In this document: one piece after another, positions 1 to 11,920 of the stretch
How positions within the stretch are numbered: position 1 is the first letter of the stretch
Layout: each line of letters starts with the position of its first letter
Position numbers and translations under genes: made by a program
From: Lasiosphaeris hirsuta
Taxonomy: Eukaryota > Ascomycota > Sordariomycetes > Sordariales > Lasiosphaeriaceae
NCBI GenBank assembly: GCA_030549175.1
Contig: JAUKUA010000001.1
Span: forward strand, 8,618,001-8,682,000
Reading direction: 5' to 3'
DNA: 64,000 nt
The notes under the pieces: generated by a model
Databases searched by the model: none
Told to the model about the DNA's origin: nothing
What the model saw: only the letters and a program-made list of their open reading frames with translations

Positions 1-27
1 GCGCTGTGGTGCTGCTTGCCCACATGC

Positions 28-1934
28 CTAAGAACCGGACCGAGACGGGACCATGTCGAGCTCAAGGGCGTATTTCGGCCACAGCGCCATACCCTCCTCG
101 CGCCACGTGTCCGACTCGATGTGGTTGTTCACTGTATCGGGCGTCTGCGTCGCATTCCAGACCATGTTTACGGGCTTCTCCAACCTGTACCTGGGCCACA
201 CTGGCACATTCCGGGCTGTCTTGGGTCAGCGTCCCGAGTTCCAACCGGTGAACAGAGCAAAAGCTCACCCTCAACCGCATTCGGATCGCCGGCATACACG
301 TAGGCGATGAGCTTGGCGGGTATCTGGTGAGATAACGCGAGATGGGCGGTCGAGCCGGCAGCAACCGGCGGGTTGTTGCCGTACAGGTTGTAGTCGCGCG
401 GGTAGCGGAAGAAGTACGAGTACTCGGTCGAGTGGCCCGCGAAGCCGGGGCGACGGGCATCGTCCACGTCAACCGGGATCGACGTCGGCCACGTGTCGAA
501 CCTACATGGGTCAGTCTGATACTAATTGGCGGCTCCAAGCGGCTGCTAATTATTCTGCTACAAGACATGCCTGTATGAGTAAAACGGGATCCCGTGCTCG
601 GCAAACGTTTTGGCAAACACCCGGCGGCCGTGAATCAGCGACCAGTCGCCCATGATGGCCGCGACCCGCCGGTACTGCGCGCCGCACTTCATGCCCGCCG
701 CCTCCAGCCCGGCGCAGAACCGGGGGTCCGGCGTCGGCCACGCGTACGGCGGGCTCGGGCCGTCGGCAGGGTATGTGCGCAGGACGAGGTCGATGGTCTC
801 GTCCCGCGCCAGGGGGAACAGCGCCTTGAGCGCCAGGCGGAGCTCCGCCTCGGTCTGGAGGCCGTTCTGCGTGCCGGCCGTCAGGGCCTCGGCGTACGCA
901 AAACCCTCCTCGCTGTTGGTGCCCGCCAGGAGCGTCACGCCGTCGCGCGGGAACTCGCCCGCCAGCAGCTGGGCCGTCGGCGACTTGGTGATGAAGTCGT
1001 CGTCGATGGTCGGGTGCCAGGTAAACATGCCGCCGACCTGGTTGCTCCTCTCCCAGAGCGCCGCGGCCGGGATCCGGCGCACGCAGTCGAGCGAGCCCCC
1101 CGCGGTGTCCAGACAGCCCGTCATGTTGAGGAGCGAGCGGTAGTTGCCGACTTGGCGGTCGTCGTCGGCGCGCCACGTGTTCCCAATCCCAACCGACCCG
1201 CTGGTCATGATGCCGCCACGGAAAAGCCTGTCGGCGCTCTTGCCGCCGTAGGCAAGCAGCTGGTACGATACTGACTGGGCACCGGCCGATTGACCCCACA
1301 GCGTGATCTTGTCGGCGTCGCCGCCAAACGCGGCAATGTTTTCCTTGATCCACCAAAGGGCCTGGCGTTGGTCCTTGAGGCCGAGATTCGTAATGCCTGC
1401 CGCCTTGGCCTCCTTGCCGCCCGGGAAGCCGAGGAAGCCGACGCGGTAGTTGAGCGTCACGGCCATGATGGGCATACCCTGGGCCACGCTGGCCTGTACG
1501 ATGTACGAGTAGTTGGAGTTGAAATCGGCGCCGAAGCCGTCGGCGAAGCCGCCGCCGTACAGCCAGACAGCCACGGGCAGCAGCTCTTCGCTGGCCTTGG
1601 CACCGCCCACACTGTCCCGCGACGGCCGGATGATGTTGAGGTTCAGGCAGTCCTCGGATATCCCCGTGACGTTGGTGACCTGCCCGGCGAGCTTGTCGAC
1701 CGTGTAGCAGACGGCGCCGTTCCACTCGGCCGAACGCACACCATCCCACCGCTCGGCTAGCGGCTCGGGGTTTCTCAGCAGCCGAGATCGGGCAAAGGGG
1801 ATGCCTAGGAAGTAGTCTTGATCGAACTCGGGAAGGTGGCGGCCTCGATACGTCCCGTTGCGGACTGTGACGGTTGGGCCGTTTTGGCAAGCCGCTAACC
1901 CGGCCAGGGCAACGAGGTCGAGCAGCAGCTTCAT
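28..1934 (-). CDS. Secreted type-B carboxylesterase (cholinesterase/lipase-like)
   Basis: Three exons (1934-571, 501-269, 215-28) give about 594 residues. The start is the second Met of the open frame because it begins a clean signal peptide (hydrophobic core LLLDLVALAGLAA). The alpha/beta-hydrolase features are in order: an EDCLNLN motif near residue 95, a YGGGF oxyanion-hole loop near 126-130, the nucleophile elbow GQSAG at 214-218 (Ser216; many relatives have GESAG), a TNSEEG segment that may hold the acidic residue, and GHSTEY with the likely catalytic His after intron 1. Intron 1 (570-502) uses a GC donor and joins FYSYR to FDTWPTS exactly as the family expects; intron 2 (268-216) is GT..AG and leads into VPVWPRY. 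It probably hydrolyses esters outside the cell; the substrate cannot be told. Family assignment is firm, exon borders fairly firm. Confidence 0.88.
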
Positions 1935-3066
1935 GTTGGCTCTGTTTCCTGAGAAACTCGGCCGCATCAGTCGAGTCGATAACGGGTCACCAACAACATC
2001 TTATGGCTGGAAGAGCCTTGCCGAGATTCCGGGTACCCGGCACGCCTATCCCGGGTATCTAAGCAAGGCAGAATCGGGGGCCTATGGGCTCACAACCGGC
2101 AACCAATCAACGAGCTGCGCTCCCGGGCCACAGATTGCACGGTTCTCTGGCGCTGCAGAGATACATCAGCTCCCCGCATTCCAGAAGGTATCCCCACCAA
2201 GAGAAATACGGGCCGTCCCTTTATCTATCCTCGAGGGCTATCTCATATCTCACCCTCACCCTCTTGTTAGCTTTGCTTTGCCAGCCTTCGCCATGGGGGT
2301 GCGCATCTCAAATTCCCCTTGACAATTTCACCCGTTCGTTCGCATCACATTATCTACATTTCCTCCTTTCTGCCGCCGCTTTGCCAGCTCGTAACATTAC
2401 TCGGGGCTACCTCGGCTCACCAAAGTTCGACAATGCTGCTTGACGCTATTTCCGACCCGTCGGTACACCCGTGCGACCCAATGTGCATATCATCAGCTTG
2501 ACGGGCATCTAGCAGATCTTAACCTCAAGTCTTCGGTTCCGACAGGGTCTAGTTAGTGCCAAGAACGCATCCTCTCCATTTTGGCCCTCGCTATCATTCA
2601 CGCTCAATCTAAACTGGGCAACGGCAAAATAAAACCAAACTTGTAGCCGAGATTGCTCCTTGTACGGAGACTAAGAAGGGTGTGCTCGCACTCACCTGGG
2701 TAGGCGGATCCAAAAGCATCTTCTCATGTCGCATAAACCGGCATCATATGGGTATAAGAGTGGTCTAGCCCTGCAGGCAAGAGGAGTTCCTTTTGCCAAG
2801 GAGTGCGTCGGCAGCCTGGGAGCCTCGACAAAAGGGCCTTTCTCAATTCTGCCATCTCCAATCTCTTTGATATTTGTATAGTCCGCGAAAACAATCCTCA
2901 CGCTTCTTTTCTTCTCTGCCAGAGACTGGTTCGGAATCAAGCAAACGGGAGAAGCCAGAATTTTCTCGGCAAAATTATCTTCTCTCCTATCTTCTCTCCT
3001 CCCGCAGTTCTCTTCCGCCTTCTCTTCTTTGTCTCTCGCCATCAGATTCCAGCCATACCCGGTGCC
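1935..3066. other. Intergenic region upstream of the carboxylesterase
   Basis: About 1.1 kb holding only short overlapping frames without recognisable domains. It should contain the promoter of the minus-strand esterase. Pyrimidine-rich stretches occur near 2970-3040, just before the MYND relic. I see no RNA gene. Confidence 0.5.
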
Positions 3067-3405
3067 ATGATGATGCGAGTCGGCGACAAGATCAAAGCCG
3101 ACGATCTCTCGCACCTGCTGGCCCTATCAAAGAGATGGGACGGAACTCTGCGGACCTTTGGCGGGCCTAGCTGCGATACGTGCGGCAAGACTAGTCTTGA
3201 CACTGGCAAGGAATTGAGCGAATGCAAGAGATGCATGCGTGACTTTTAGACTGGCGGTTGGTCCTGCAGCAAGGTTCGTATACCCCTGCTCCCTAAAATG
3301 GATCCCACGGTCTCTGGCTAGCAGTTTGTGTCTCTCAAGAGCTGCCAGAAGGCTCACCGGAAGCTGCACAACCAAGTGTCCCGGACTCAGGGAGCAAGCG
3401 ATTGA
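3067..3405 (+). pseudogene. MYND-type zinc-finger protein relic
   Basis: An ATG at 3067 opens 60 codons containing CDTCGK and CKRCMRDF, spaced like the first two Cys pairs of a MYND finger. The frame then meets TAG (3247-3249). In the same frame it continues with CSK, followed by a possible short intron, and then SCQKAHRKLHNQ, which matches the second half of a MYND finger (C..C..H..), ending at 3405. The expected aromatic/Cys segment between the halves is disturbed. MYND fingers are protein-protein interaction modules. I read this as a broken small gene, although an unusual splice pattern could rescue it. Confidence 0.45.
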
Positions 3406-4391
3406 AGGATTCCCACGGTGACGGCAGCAAAGACATATTCCCACCAGATGCATCACTAATAACGTGCCCGTTGAGTCGTTGACACCTATATGTCAATACC
3501 CTGCCTTCGCCTAAGACACCTGTTTCGCGTGATCTAATTCCATCCATATCAACTTCCCACTCGCTGCTCTGACCACTACTCCCTCTCTCTGCTGACTTGA
3601 GTGGCGCCCGGAGGAGGTCTATATCAAGGGAAGCCATATCAACCTCCCAAATCCCTGTTTGGTCCGTTCACCCGTGACATGTTTTCCCTCCCGATCTCTC
3701 ATCCCAGAGACTGATGATGACTGTGGTTTTCTGTCTTCGTGCCCTCTGGGAGATACCCCCGCGGCTACTCTGGCTGCCGAGATGGCCAGATTGCTGATAT
3801 AAGATTCCGCCAACACTGTCCAGATGTATCAGTCCGTTCTAAGGTCAAGGACCGCGATGTCTACGTCCGGTGACAAAACCGAAAAGACTTGCGACACGCT
3901 GCCGTCTTTGCTAAATACGACCATTGATGCGTGTCCCGCAAGTCATTCCCCTATAAGTTCTGTCGGCTGCCTTGTGATATCCACGCTCCTGATTTGCCCC
4001 AATGGTGTCTTGGCAATCGTGAATGTCGTATTGTCGCTAACCTTCATCTAATTTAGCTGTAAAACTTCGATCCCGTGGAAAATCCAATCCGGGCTGGAAT
4101 GCGAATTGGTTCCCCCGAAGAATAATGCCTTTCACCCGTACGGTCTTTGTCTCCGCCTGATGACCAACCACGGACGCTGCGGGGAGATTGCCAGTGGCCA
4201 AGTTATATACAAGCGCAGGGCGTGCCCTACTTCTTGGGCTTCTCCTTCCTCGCCGGCGTTCACCACGACAATCGCAAAGTCAGCCATGGGGGTACAAGGA
4301 GATGTAAATAAGCGTCTCGTAAGCGTCACGTTATTATATCATTATACATGGGATCCCTTATTCGTTACATCACAGTGATCACACCCCGCTA
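3406..4391. other. Intergenic region, no gene recognised
   Basis: About 1 kb with only short unrelated frames on both strands. It lies downstream of the minus-strand Thr-rich gene and should contain its 3' untranslated region. No repeat or RNA gene was recognised. Confidence 0.4.
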
Positions 4392-5710
4392 TTACATCCG
4401 CATCACAACAGCCCCGACACCGACAATCCCCACAACTAACACCCACCTCACACCCAACCTCGCCACCCCCGCCGTGGCCACGCCCGTCGTCGTACCGGGC
4501 GGCCCGCTCGTAGCCCCCGGCACCGTCGGCACCGTCGGGCCGGCGGTGATGGTGCCCGTCGGCAACGGCGCTATCCTCGTAGTCGTCGGCAACGGTGTCG
4601 TCCTCGTCGTCGCCGTTGGCTCGACCAGCACCCCCGTCAACGGCGGCACGGCATACGGCGGATCAAACAACCCAAACTGCCCGCACGCATTGCACGGATA
4701 CGCCCACGAGCTGACCTCGCGCGGCGCCGCCAGCACGGGGTTGCACCTCGCGTCCACCATGGTCGCGATGGCGGTCGGGTCGGCCGTTTGGGGACAGTCG
4801 GTGCCCAGGTCGGCGAGCGTGAGTTGGCGGGTCGCGTTGGAGCCGTAGATGATGGTGGAGACTTGGTGCAGGGGGAGGCCGAGCATCCAGGCTGCGGTGG
4901 AGGGGCCGGTGGGCTGGCCCAGCGTGTTGATGCCGCGGGCGGCGGGGATGAACATGTAGACCGAGGGGGAGGTGAAGGTGTAGGAGAGGGTGGGGTCGAC
5001 GTAGGTTTGGGGGTACGTGTAGGGCCGGTTGGTCGGCCAGAAGTAGAGGGTTACGGTTTCGGCTGAGACGGAGCAGGATTTGGGGCAAGGGTCGTACGTG
5101 GTGGAAAAGATGGTGCGGGTTGTGTAAGTGGTGGTGGGGAGGGTGATGGTTGTTGAATCTGTGTCTGTGACCGTTGTCGAGTCTGTATCTGTAGTTGTGA
5201 CCGTTGTCGAGTCGGTCTCTGTAGTTGTGATCGTTGTCGAGTCGGTCTCTGTAGTTGTGACCGTCGTCGAGTCGGTGCCTGTAGTTGTGACCGTTGTCGA
5301 GTCGGTGTCTGTGGTTGTGACCGTTGTCGAGTCGGTGTCTGTGGTTGTGACCGTTGTCGAGTCGGTGTCTGTGGTTGTGACCGAGTCAGTGTCGGTGTTT
5401 GTAATCGTCGCCAGAGCAGTACTCGTGACGGAGACGGTGTAATGGAGAGTGACGGTCGTCGACTCGGTGAGGTAGGTCTTGACGATCTTTGTCTGGGTGT
5501 TGTAGATAGTAACATCGACGAGGTGGGTTTTCTCCACCGTCGTTGTCTCGTATATTGTTGTGGGAGCATAATGAACTGACGCTGTTATTAGCTCGCTACC
5601 CATGACATGCAAAAGAATCGATCGGAGCGAGACATACCTTCCTTTCCTCCTCCGTTGACACACCCGGCAAGCAGCCCAAGCGCTGCCAATGCCTTCACCG
5701 TAGACAGCAT
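4392..5710 (-). CDS. Thr-rich secreted, probably GPI-anchored cell-wall protein
   Basis: Two exons (5710-5638 and 5581-4392, intron 56 bp) give about 420 residues. The short first exon encodes a signal peptide (MLSTVKALAALGLLAG). The body is extremely Thr/Ser-rich and includes about eight tandem copies of a 10-residue unit of the type DSTTVTTTDT, fitting a heavily O-glycosylated stalk. A globular Cys-containing part follows (PCPKSC, DCPQTA, DARCNP, PCNACG). The C-terminus ends in a hydrophobic tail (WVLVVGIVGVGAVVMRM) after a Thr/Pro/Gly spacer, as in GPI-anchor signals. The likely role is a wall structural protein or adhesin. The first exon was chosen because it supplies a signal peptide in frame; the longer upstream ATG frame has none. 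Confidence 0.75.
5158..5398. repeat. In-frame 30-bp tandem repeat
   Basis: About seven to eight imperfect copies of a 30-bp unit (plus-strand core GTTGTCGAGTCGGTGTCTGT) lie inside the Thr-rich gene and encode its 10-residue repeat. Length changes in whole units would keep the frame, so copy number may vary between strains. Confidence 0.85.
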
Positions 5711-6391
5711 GATGGCGAGTTTGCCAATTAGGTTGGCACGAACGAGTAAACACAACGAATGTTAGGGCAGCTGCAACGAAAGAAAAGCTGAGACATCCCA
5801 ACGACAGAAGCGGAGACGGTTTGCATTTAATTCTTTAGCTTTTTGTGTTGACGCGCCTTGCCACCCTCGTTCGTCGGCTCTCACAACTTGTTTTTGAGCT
5901 TTCATGCCTTTTCCGGGAATGATGCCTGCTGTCCCTGCAGGGCAACCTGGAAATAATGGCTTGGTAAGGCCAGACCTCTGGGCTGGGCCTCGAGAAGGAT
6001 GGTTAGGTTTCCTTAAATGGAAATGTGGTGGAATTTGGCGGCGTCTCATTGGGCTGCCAAGTCTGATTGGATCAACAACTTGGGAGCTGGAGCTGCGGGG
6101 TGACGTCCCCGATTCCAAGTCTGCCCCTGATCGTTCCTGGTCGTCCCTGGTCTGGCCCCACGTCATGAGGTTGCATTCTGCTGCGCAGCATCTTGTGTTC
6201 ACAACAGGACATGGCAGCCACCACTGACAGTGAACTTTTCAAAGACAACAAACACCATGTGGTGCCGACTCTCGTTTCTTTGCTCCACAACACATTGAGG
6301 TTGTCGCGCTATCCACTTTCTGCTCTCAGCCACGACAAGCAGCCGTTTTAGTAGTATTTTTGATGACTTCTCTCCAACGTAATTCCTCTAA
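5711..6391. other. Divergent promoter region
   Basis: About 680 bp between the minus-strand wall-protein gene and the plus-strand protease-like gene. It contains no convincing gene and presumably holds both promoters. Confidence 0.45.
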
Positions 6392-8558
6392 ATGCAATTT
6401 CCTGGGACTCGCAAATTTTGGGCACTTGCCCTCATCATTGGATTATCAAGATCCGAAGATGCACTAAAACCACTCGTGATTCCTGCGAGCCAGCACTTGT
6501 AAGGCCACCCTAGATCGCAAGCTTTGGGTGTGATGGTGCTGACATGATCATAGTGAGGGAAACGATGGGCCGTGGAGCACATTCGATGTCCGGGTGGGGA
6601 CCCCAGAGCAATACCTCAGGGTGCTGATTTCAACGGCCTCGCCGCATGCACTCGTCGCGGTATCAGAGGGTTGCTCGGAGGCTGTGTTTGAAACCGCACC
6701 TCCAGATTGCGCCGTATCGAGAGGCAAGCTGTTCAGCCTCAATGACTCGTCAACTTGGCACGACTTTGGAATATTCGGGCTTGACGAAAATGGCATCGGT
6801 CTTGGTGGCAACCTCGGTTACGAACAAAGGGTCCAGTTTGGATTGGATAACTTGGGAATCGGCCTGAATGGGCCAAGTTTCGAAAACCAGACGGTTGGGG
6901 GCATTGCGACCCCTGAGCCGTTCTACCTGTACGTGGAACTCTGATCCTCCATTCGTTCAGGCGTTGACGTTGACCTCATCAGTGGGGTATTCGGGCTCAA
7001 CAACCAACCGTTGAACTTCACCACGTTGGGAAACCACCCATCTCCTTCGTTCCTTACGACACTAAAGGACCAGGAAAAAATACCAAGTCTGAGCTGGAGT
7101 TACACAGCCGGTGCCCAATACCGTGAGTGCACTCGACAAGATTGGGATAACAGCGGAACCTCTCCTGACAGTTTGGTAGGCCTCAAACAAGTCTACGGGC
7201 AACTCATCCTCTCGGGCTATGACGCGTCGCGATTCCAAGAAAACGCAGTCTCTTTCACCATGGCAGAGGACATAACCAGGGACCTTGTCGTCGTCCTTCA
7301 GTCCATCAGCTATAGCGGATCCCGATCCGCCACCTTGCTCTCCAACCCCATTAGCATCATGATAGACTCGACCGACCCGAGCATCTGGCTTCCAGAAGAA
7401 GCGTGCAATGCGTTCGAGGAAGCCTTCGGGTTGACGTTGGATGAGGAGTCCGGCCTGTATCTGGTCAACGACACACACCGAAACAAGCTCCTCGACTCAA
7501 GCGCCGAAGTCTCGTTCCGGCTCTCCGATGTCCAATCAGGAGGAGAAACCGTCACGGTAGTCCTCCCCTACGCCGCATTCGACCTCACAGCTGAGCCGCC
7601 CCTCGTCAAGAGCACAAGCCACTACTTCCCCTTGAAACGCGCAAGCAATTCGACTCAGTTCACCCTCGGCCGCACATTCCTCCAAGAAGCGTAAGTCCCA
7701 CCCCCATCCCTCGACAGCAGCTCCCTGACCCGACCCAGCTACCTCTCCGCCGACTACGAACGCAAAGTCTTTAACATCTCCGCCTGCGTCTGGAACCAAG
7801 GCGCCAGCGAGGCCATCATCACCATCCCTTCTCTTGGTGGCTCCTCCCCCTCCCCACCCTCCTCCCCTTCCTCCCCCTCCCCCTCCTCCCGCGGCCGCAA
7901 CCTCTCGGGCGGCGCCATAGCCGGCATCGTTATCGGCTCCACCCTAGGCCTCCTCCTCTTCGCAGGAACAATAGCCATATTCATCCTCCGCCAACGCCGC
8001 AAGTGGATCGGCCACGGCTTTGCCGTCTCCGCGCAGGGCCCAAAACCCTCCCCATCTGTCCTCGAGGGGCCGGTGTTCCGCACCTCCTCCCGACGTGGCT
8101 CCACGCCGGATGGCTCGGTGCCCTTCTCGGCGGATGACGTCTCGGCGAGTAGATCGCGGTCGACGATGGAGCAGACGGGACCGGGGCCGGGGCCGGGGCC
8201 GGGTGTGCTGGGGGAGAGTGTGGCGCGGGGCTCGACGGTGGAGTTGGACGGGCGGGATACGGCGGTTCGGCCGAGTGCCGAGTTGGATGGACAGGAGGTG
8301 TCGGGGGTGAAGCCTTTGCCGGCGGTGGCGGAGAATCCGAGTGGGGTTTTTGAGCTGCCGGGGAGTGGTGTGGGGGGTGTTGGTGCACCTCGGGGTGAGC
8401 AGGGGACGGGGGATAGAGTGTCGGCCCTGGTGGGAGGTGGGAGGGGGGACGGATCGCCGCCGTCGCCGCTCACGGCTACGTGGCTGAGGGACAGTGTGGG
8501 GGAGGGGGTTTCGCCCCCCGATAGTCCGGCTTATAAGAGGGGTGGACGGCCGTTTTGA
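6392..8558 (+). CDS. Membrane-anchored aspartic-protease-like protein (A1 fold, degenerate active site)
   Basis: Four exons (6392-6498, 6554-6928, 6983-7690, 7739-8558) give about 669 residues. The first exon is too short to stand out, but it supplies a signal peptide (KFWALALIIGLS) and joins in frame to FEGNDGPWSTFDVRVGTPEQ, the usual start of fungal pepsin-like domains. Where active enzymes have DTG(S/T), this protein has STAS (residues 62-65); the second lobe has IDST near residue 289. A Ser/Pro-rich linker, one membrane helix (about 455-479) and a long low-complexity, probably cytosolic tail follow. The loss of the first Asp argues for a non-proteolytic surface protein or sensor rather than a protease. 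Fold assignment is good; the function is inference. Confidence 0.8.
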
Positions 8559-8843
8559 ATTTGATTGAGATTGTCGTTAGTCATGTCTATTCTGGCCGTC
8601 GAACGTCCCGACTCGGCCGTCACGATTGGCACGGGTGTACAGCGAAAAGGGCTCGACGTGGCTGACACAGAGGAACCTTGTCCATCATGTAAAAGAGTTA
8701 CCAAGGTTGGAGTCCTCGAGGCTTGAGGATGCCATCCAAATCAACTACGCCAACGACAACTTACGTTGAGCATGAGCGTGTACGATGGGAAAAAGCCATC
8801 AGATCCAGCCGAATTCGCCCAGCCTATCTTCTGGGCAGGTGGC

Positions 8844-11288
8844 TCACTCTATCCGCCTACAAGACGACATATCGGCGACTCCCACGCCCTCCTCCACCTT
8901 GGAAAACACAAATCCATAAATCGGCATCGCTGCTAACGCAGACGAAATGTGATGAAGTGTCGGCAAGCTCTCCCAATCCCCCTCCTCAAACGTTACCTTT
9001 GGCTGATGCGCCCAAGCCAGCGACCGCACCGTCTGCTGCGCGACCCTCGCCTCCTCCGCATGGGGGATTACACAGGCGTACTCTACGTCGGCCTTTCCCG
9101 GCTCGCCCGTGGCGGGGACGTACTTGTAGGTCAGCAGGCCGTAGTCCTGCGCGGCCGCATCCGCCGGCATCTCTTTGAGGCTCTCTGGCGGAACCGATGA
9201 TAGATCATCGAGCCGGATGTTGAGGAATTCCGCGCCGCGCCAGGAGAGCCGCGCGCTGTAGGAGTCCGTCTTGTTGTCGACGTCAATGTCGCAGTAGACC
9301 TTGTTCATGCCGAGCTCGTCGCGGCCGGAGATGATGGGGTCCGCCAGGTTTTCAAACATGGCTGGGAGATAGGTGCCGTACACGGCTGTGCCATCTCGCC
9401 TACCGTACTCGACGTCGTGCAGGTAGACGCCAAAGTGGGTGTAGCCACGGCCGCCGAGCCAGGACATGTTTCCCACCGTGGTAACCAAGATGCTTGCGTA
9501 CGCGATCGTGGCGGGGCTCCGAAAGCGGAATGACGGCGTAGGTAGGAAGGACTGCAGGTAGGTCCGGGAGGTCTTGAACATGATGGAGGCTTTGAGGAAC
9601 GTGCGCTCGGCGTGGCTCCCGTAAGGGTTCCCGAAGCCATCCTGGCGCGGCCCGGGGCACGCTCCGAACGAGATGGGCATTCTCCGGAATGCGGGGGGCC
9701 GCTTAGACCAGAGCCATGTTGCAAAAGCCGCTGCGGAATTATCGAGCTCGTCGAAGCCGAAGGTGTAGTCTGCTCTCTCTCCAAGTTAGCCGCGGTGCCG
9801 TGATTCATGCGCGAGCTCCCCCCCCCCCTTCCCCCCCGTCACTCACTCACCGTCCATTGCGTCCGCACCAGCCCCATTCTGCTCAGCGTCCTGTAGCTGG
9901 TGAGCTCGGTCGTACCGAATCTTCTCGTAGAGCTTAAGAAGGTCCGGGACATCGTCCGGGGCAGTCCCCGCTGGGAGAACGGTCGCTAGCGCCGCCGAGT
10001 CTTCTATGGCTTGGGCGGTGCCTTGTCCATGAACTGGAGAACATCAGCCGTTGGAAGCGCGGTGGGGAGGAGGTGGACCAACACGAAGGGAATGGATGGG
10101 CGGCATCTCCGAGAAGGGCGAGCTTGCCGTTGACCCACGACGGTAGCTTCTCCATGCCTAGCAGCGGCTGGGCTTTGAGCTGGGCGGGATGGACTTTACG
10201 GACTAGCTGCTTTACGGCCGGGTCAAAGCCTCGAAGTAGCTCCAGAACGGGATCGAAAGACTCTAGCTTGTTCCCCTCTGCACAACGCACTCGAGGTGTT
10301 AGCAGCCATCGTGAACCTCGGTTGCCCAGCGAGGATTGGTCAACTCGTACCGGATAAGGACTCGGCGTCAAGACACACCAGGGTGAAATATAACGCCTCA
10401 TCACCGCCGAGGTTGTACATGTCGACTCTCAGGCCGTCGTCACCGTGCCATGTCGTGACGGTGTGGTGGCGGTCTAGTAGTGGACGAGTTGTGGGATCAT
10501 TCAGCACGACGTCTCTAGGAATTGTAAAGTCAAAAGCTAACCCCCCAGATCCCAAACGATGTGTGTTTCCCTGGCCAATTGCCTCTCTCGTCTCGGACTT
10601 TGGCGCCGATCAGTAAACTCTCGTTCGGGGCTACGGCATGCAAGCCGGCGCGAGGGCTGCTGGTGGTACTTACGTGTATACCGTCAGCGCCAATAATCAC
10701 ATCAAAAGTCGCCGGCGTCTCAGGCCGGAACGCAAGGCAGCCGGCCACGGAATCAAGGCTTACAGCCCCCACCGTGGCGCACACGGTCACAGGGATTCCT
10801 AGCCCGTCCTCCGCTGTTGCGATTTCCCGAAGCCTCTCGGAGAGACGAGCTCTAGGGACCAGGTGCCACGGATGCTGCCATCGCTTGTTGAGGACGGAGA
10901 AGTCTTTACAACGTCTCTCATCCCCGGCCGCTCCGAGCTCAGCCAGACTGAGCATCTCGCTTCCCCCGAATGTTTCAGCGCAAAGGCCCCACCGACGGAT
11001 TAGGCCGTTCGAGTTAGGACCGAGGTTGACCAAGGCGCTCCCCCCCCGACCATGATCAGGTCGTTCGTAGAGCTTGCGTTACGTCCCTCAGCGTGAATCC
11101 ACGGCAACCAAGGGGGGGAATAAACCAACCTCGACTTTGTGGCCCTGAAGGCGGAGGGCGACCGCCACGGACAGACCACCCACTCCCGCGCCGACGACAG
11201 CAATCTTTAGAGGACTGGGGTATCGCTGGGCCAGCAGATTGCGCGCCGGCCATGCCCCAGGATTCAGAACTGCGCTGGCAGCCGACAT
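8844..11288 (-). CDS. FAD-dependent monooxygenase fused to an acetoacetate-decarboxylase-like domain
   Basis: Six exons (11288-11130, 11072-10674, 10597-10351, 10277-10083, 10033-9851, 9772-8844) join in frame into about 703 residues. Residues 29-45 (IAVVGAGVGGLSVAVAL) are the GxGxxG FAD-binding start of salicylate-hydroxylase-type flavoproteins. GADGIH (about 181-186) and GDAAHP (about 325-330) are the second and third FAD motifs. The last exon continues through RMPISFGACPGPRQ (from about 425) into an acetoacetate-decarboxylase-like fold with the segments SPATIAYAS and GNMSWLGGRGY, ending at ADMSSCRRIE. The flavin half probably hydroxylates an aromatic or similar substrate; the second half may bind or decarboxylate a keto acid. 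I did not identify the catalytic Lys of true acetoacetate decarboxylases. The last exon alone could be mistaken for a separate gene, but exon 5 has no stop before its donor and the phases match. Confidence 0.85.
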
Positions 11289-11920
11289 GGTCTGGGTGAT
11301 GACCCGTCAAACGGTAGGTGTATGGTGAATAGGAAACGCGAGGTTGGGACGGAGCAAGCTATCGGAACCCAGAGTTCAGGTAAAGTCAACCTGGATACAT
11401 ACTAGATCCGTCCGCCGCTCGGGTGAACAATATCCCATAGGACTCGGACCGTGGCCATCGAGATCGGTGAAGCAAAGGACACGGCAAGGCAACATCGATA
11501 ACCATATACACAAGGGGATCAAGTAAGCGTTCTGCAGCAATGCCAGCCGTCACGCCACACGAGTCGTGGGACGGTGTGGGAGAAGGGGAATGGGCCGGGG
11601 GGAGCCTGGGCGCAGCAATAGAAAGACTCTGCTCTCGGCTGCGCACATTACACTGCACTGTCGCATACAATCAGACCATCACAGACGCGCTCCTGCACTG
11701 CAGTTAGTCATCACCCCCGCTTCCCCGCGTCAGCCCCTAGATGGGGGAATGGGGGACAAGGGCGGGAGGGGCCTCTCGGTCGTGTCGTAGTGAGGCGGGC
11801 TGTTATTCAATTGGCTGTGTATAAGTCCTCTCTAGGTATATAACCCACGAACCTCACGAGCACAGGGCCCACACCCCTGGGTCCGTCATTCAGGCTGACC
11901 ACGCCGTGTTTCAGTTCACC
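11289..11920. promoter_or_regulatory. Shared divergent promoter, monooxygenase fusion and cupin genes
   Basis: About 630 bp separate the two divergent start codons. A TATA-like TATATAA lies at 11837-11843, about 78 bp before the cupin ATG. No other gene is visible. The head-to-head layout would allow co-regulation, which is inference. Confidence 0.5.

Noticed and set aside
62..616. 184-codon minus-strand frame
   Set aside because: Arg/Ser/Pro-rich shadow of carboxylesterase exons in another frame; it ignores the splice sites that restore the esterase.
550..1890. 446-codon minus-strand frame
   Set aside because: Overlaps the esterase in the wrong frame, Arg/Gly-rich, no motifs.
5051..5569. 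Arg/Gln/Pro repeat protein on the minus strand
   Set aside because: Frame-shifted reading of the Thr-rich tandem repeat.
8844..9680. Stand-alone acetoacetate-decarboxylase-like gene
   Set aside because: The frame extends upstream and splices in phase to the FAD monooxygenase; a separate gene would need a 7-bp first exon.
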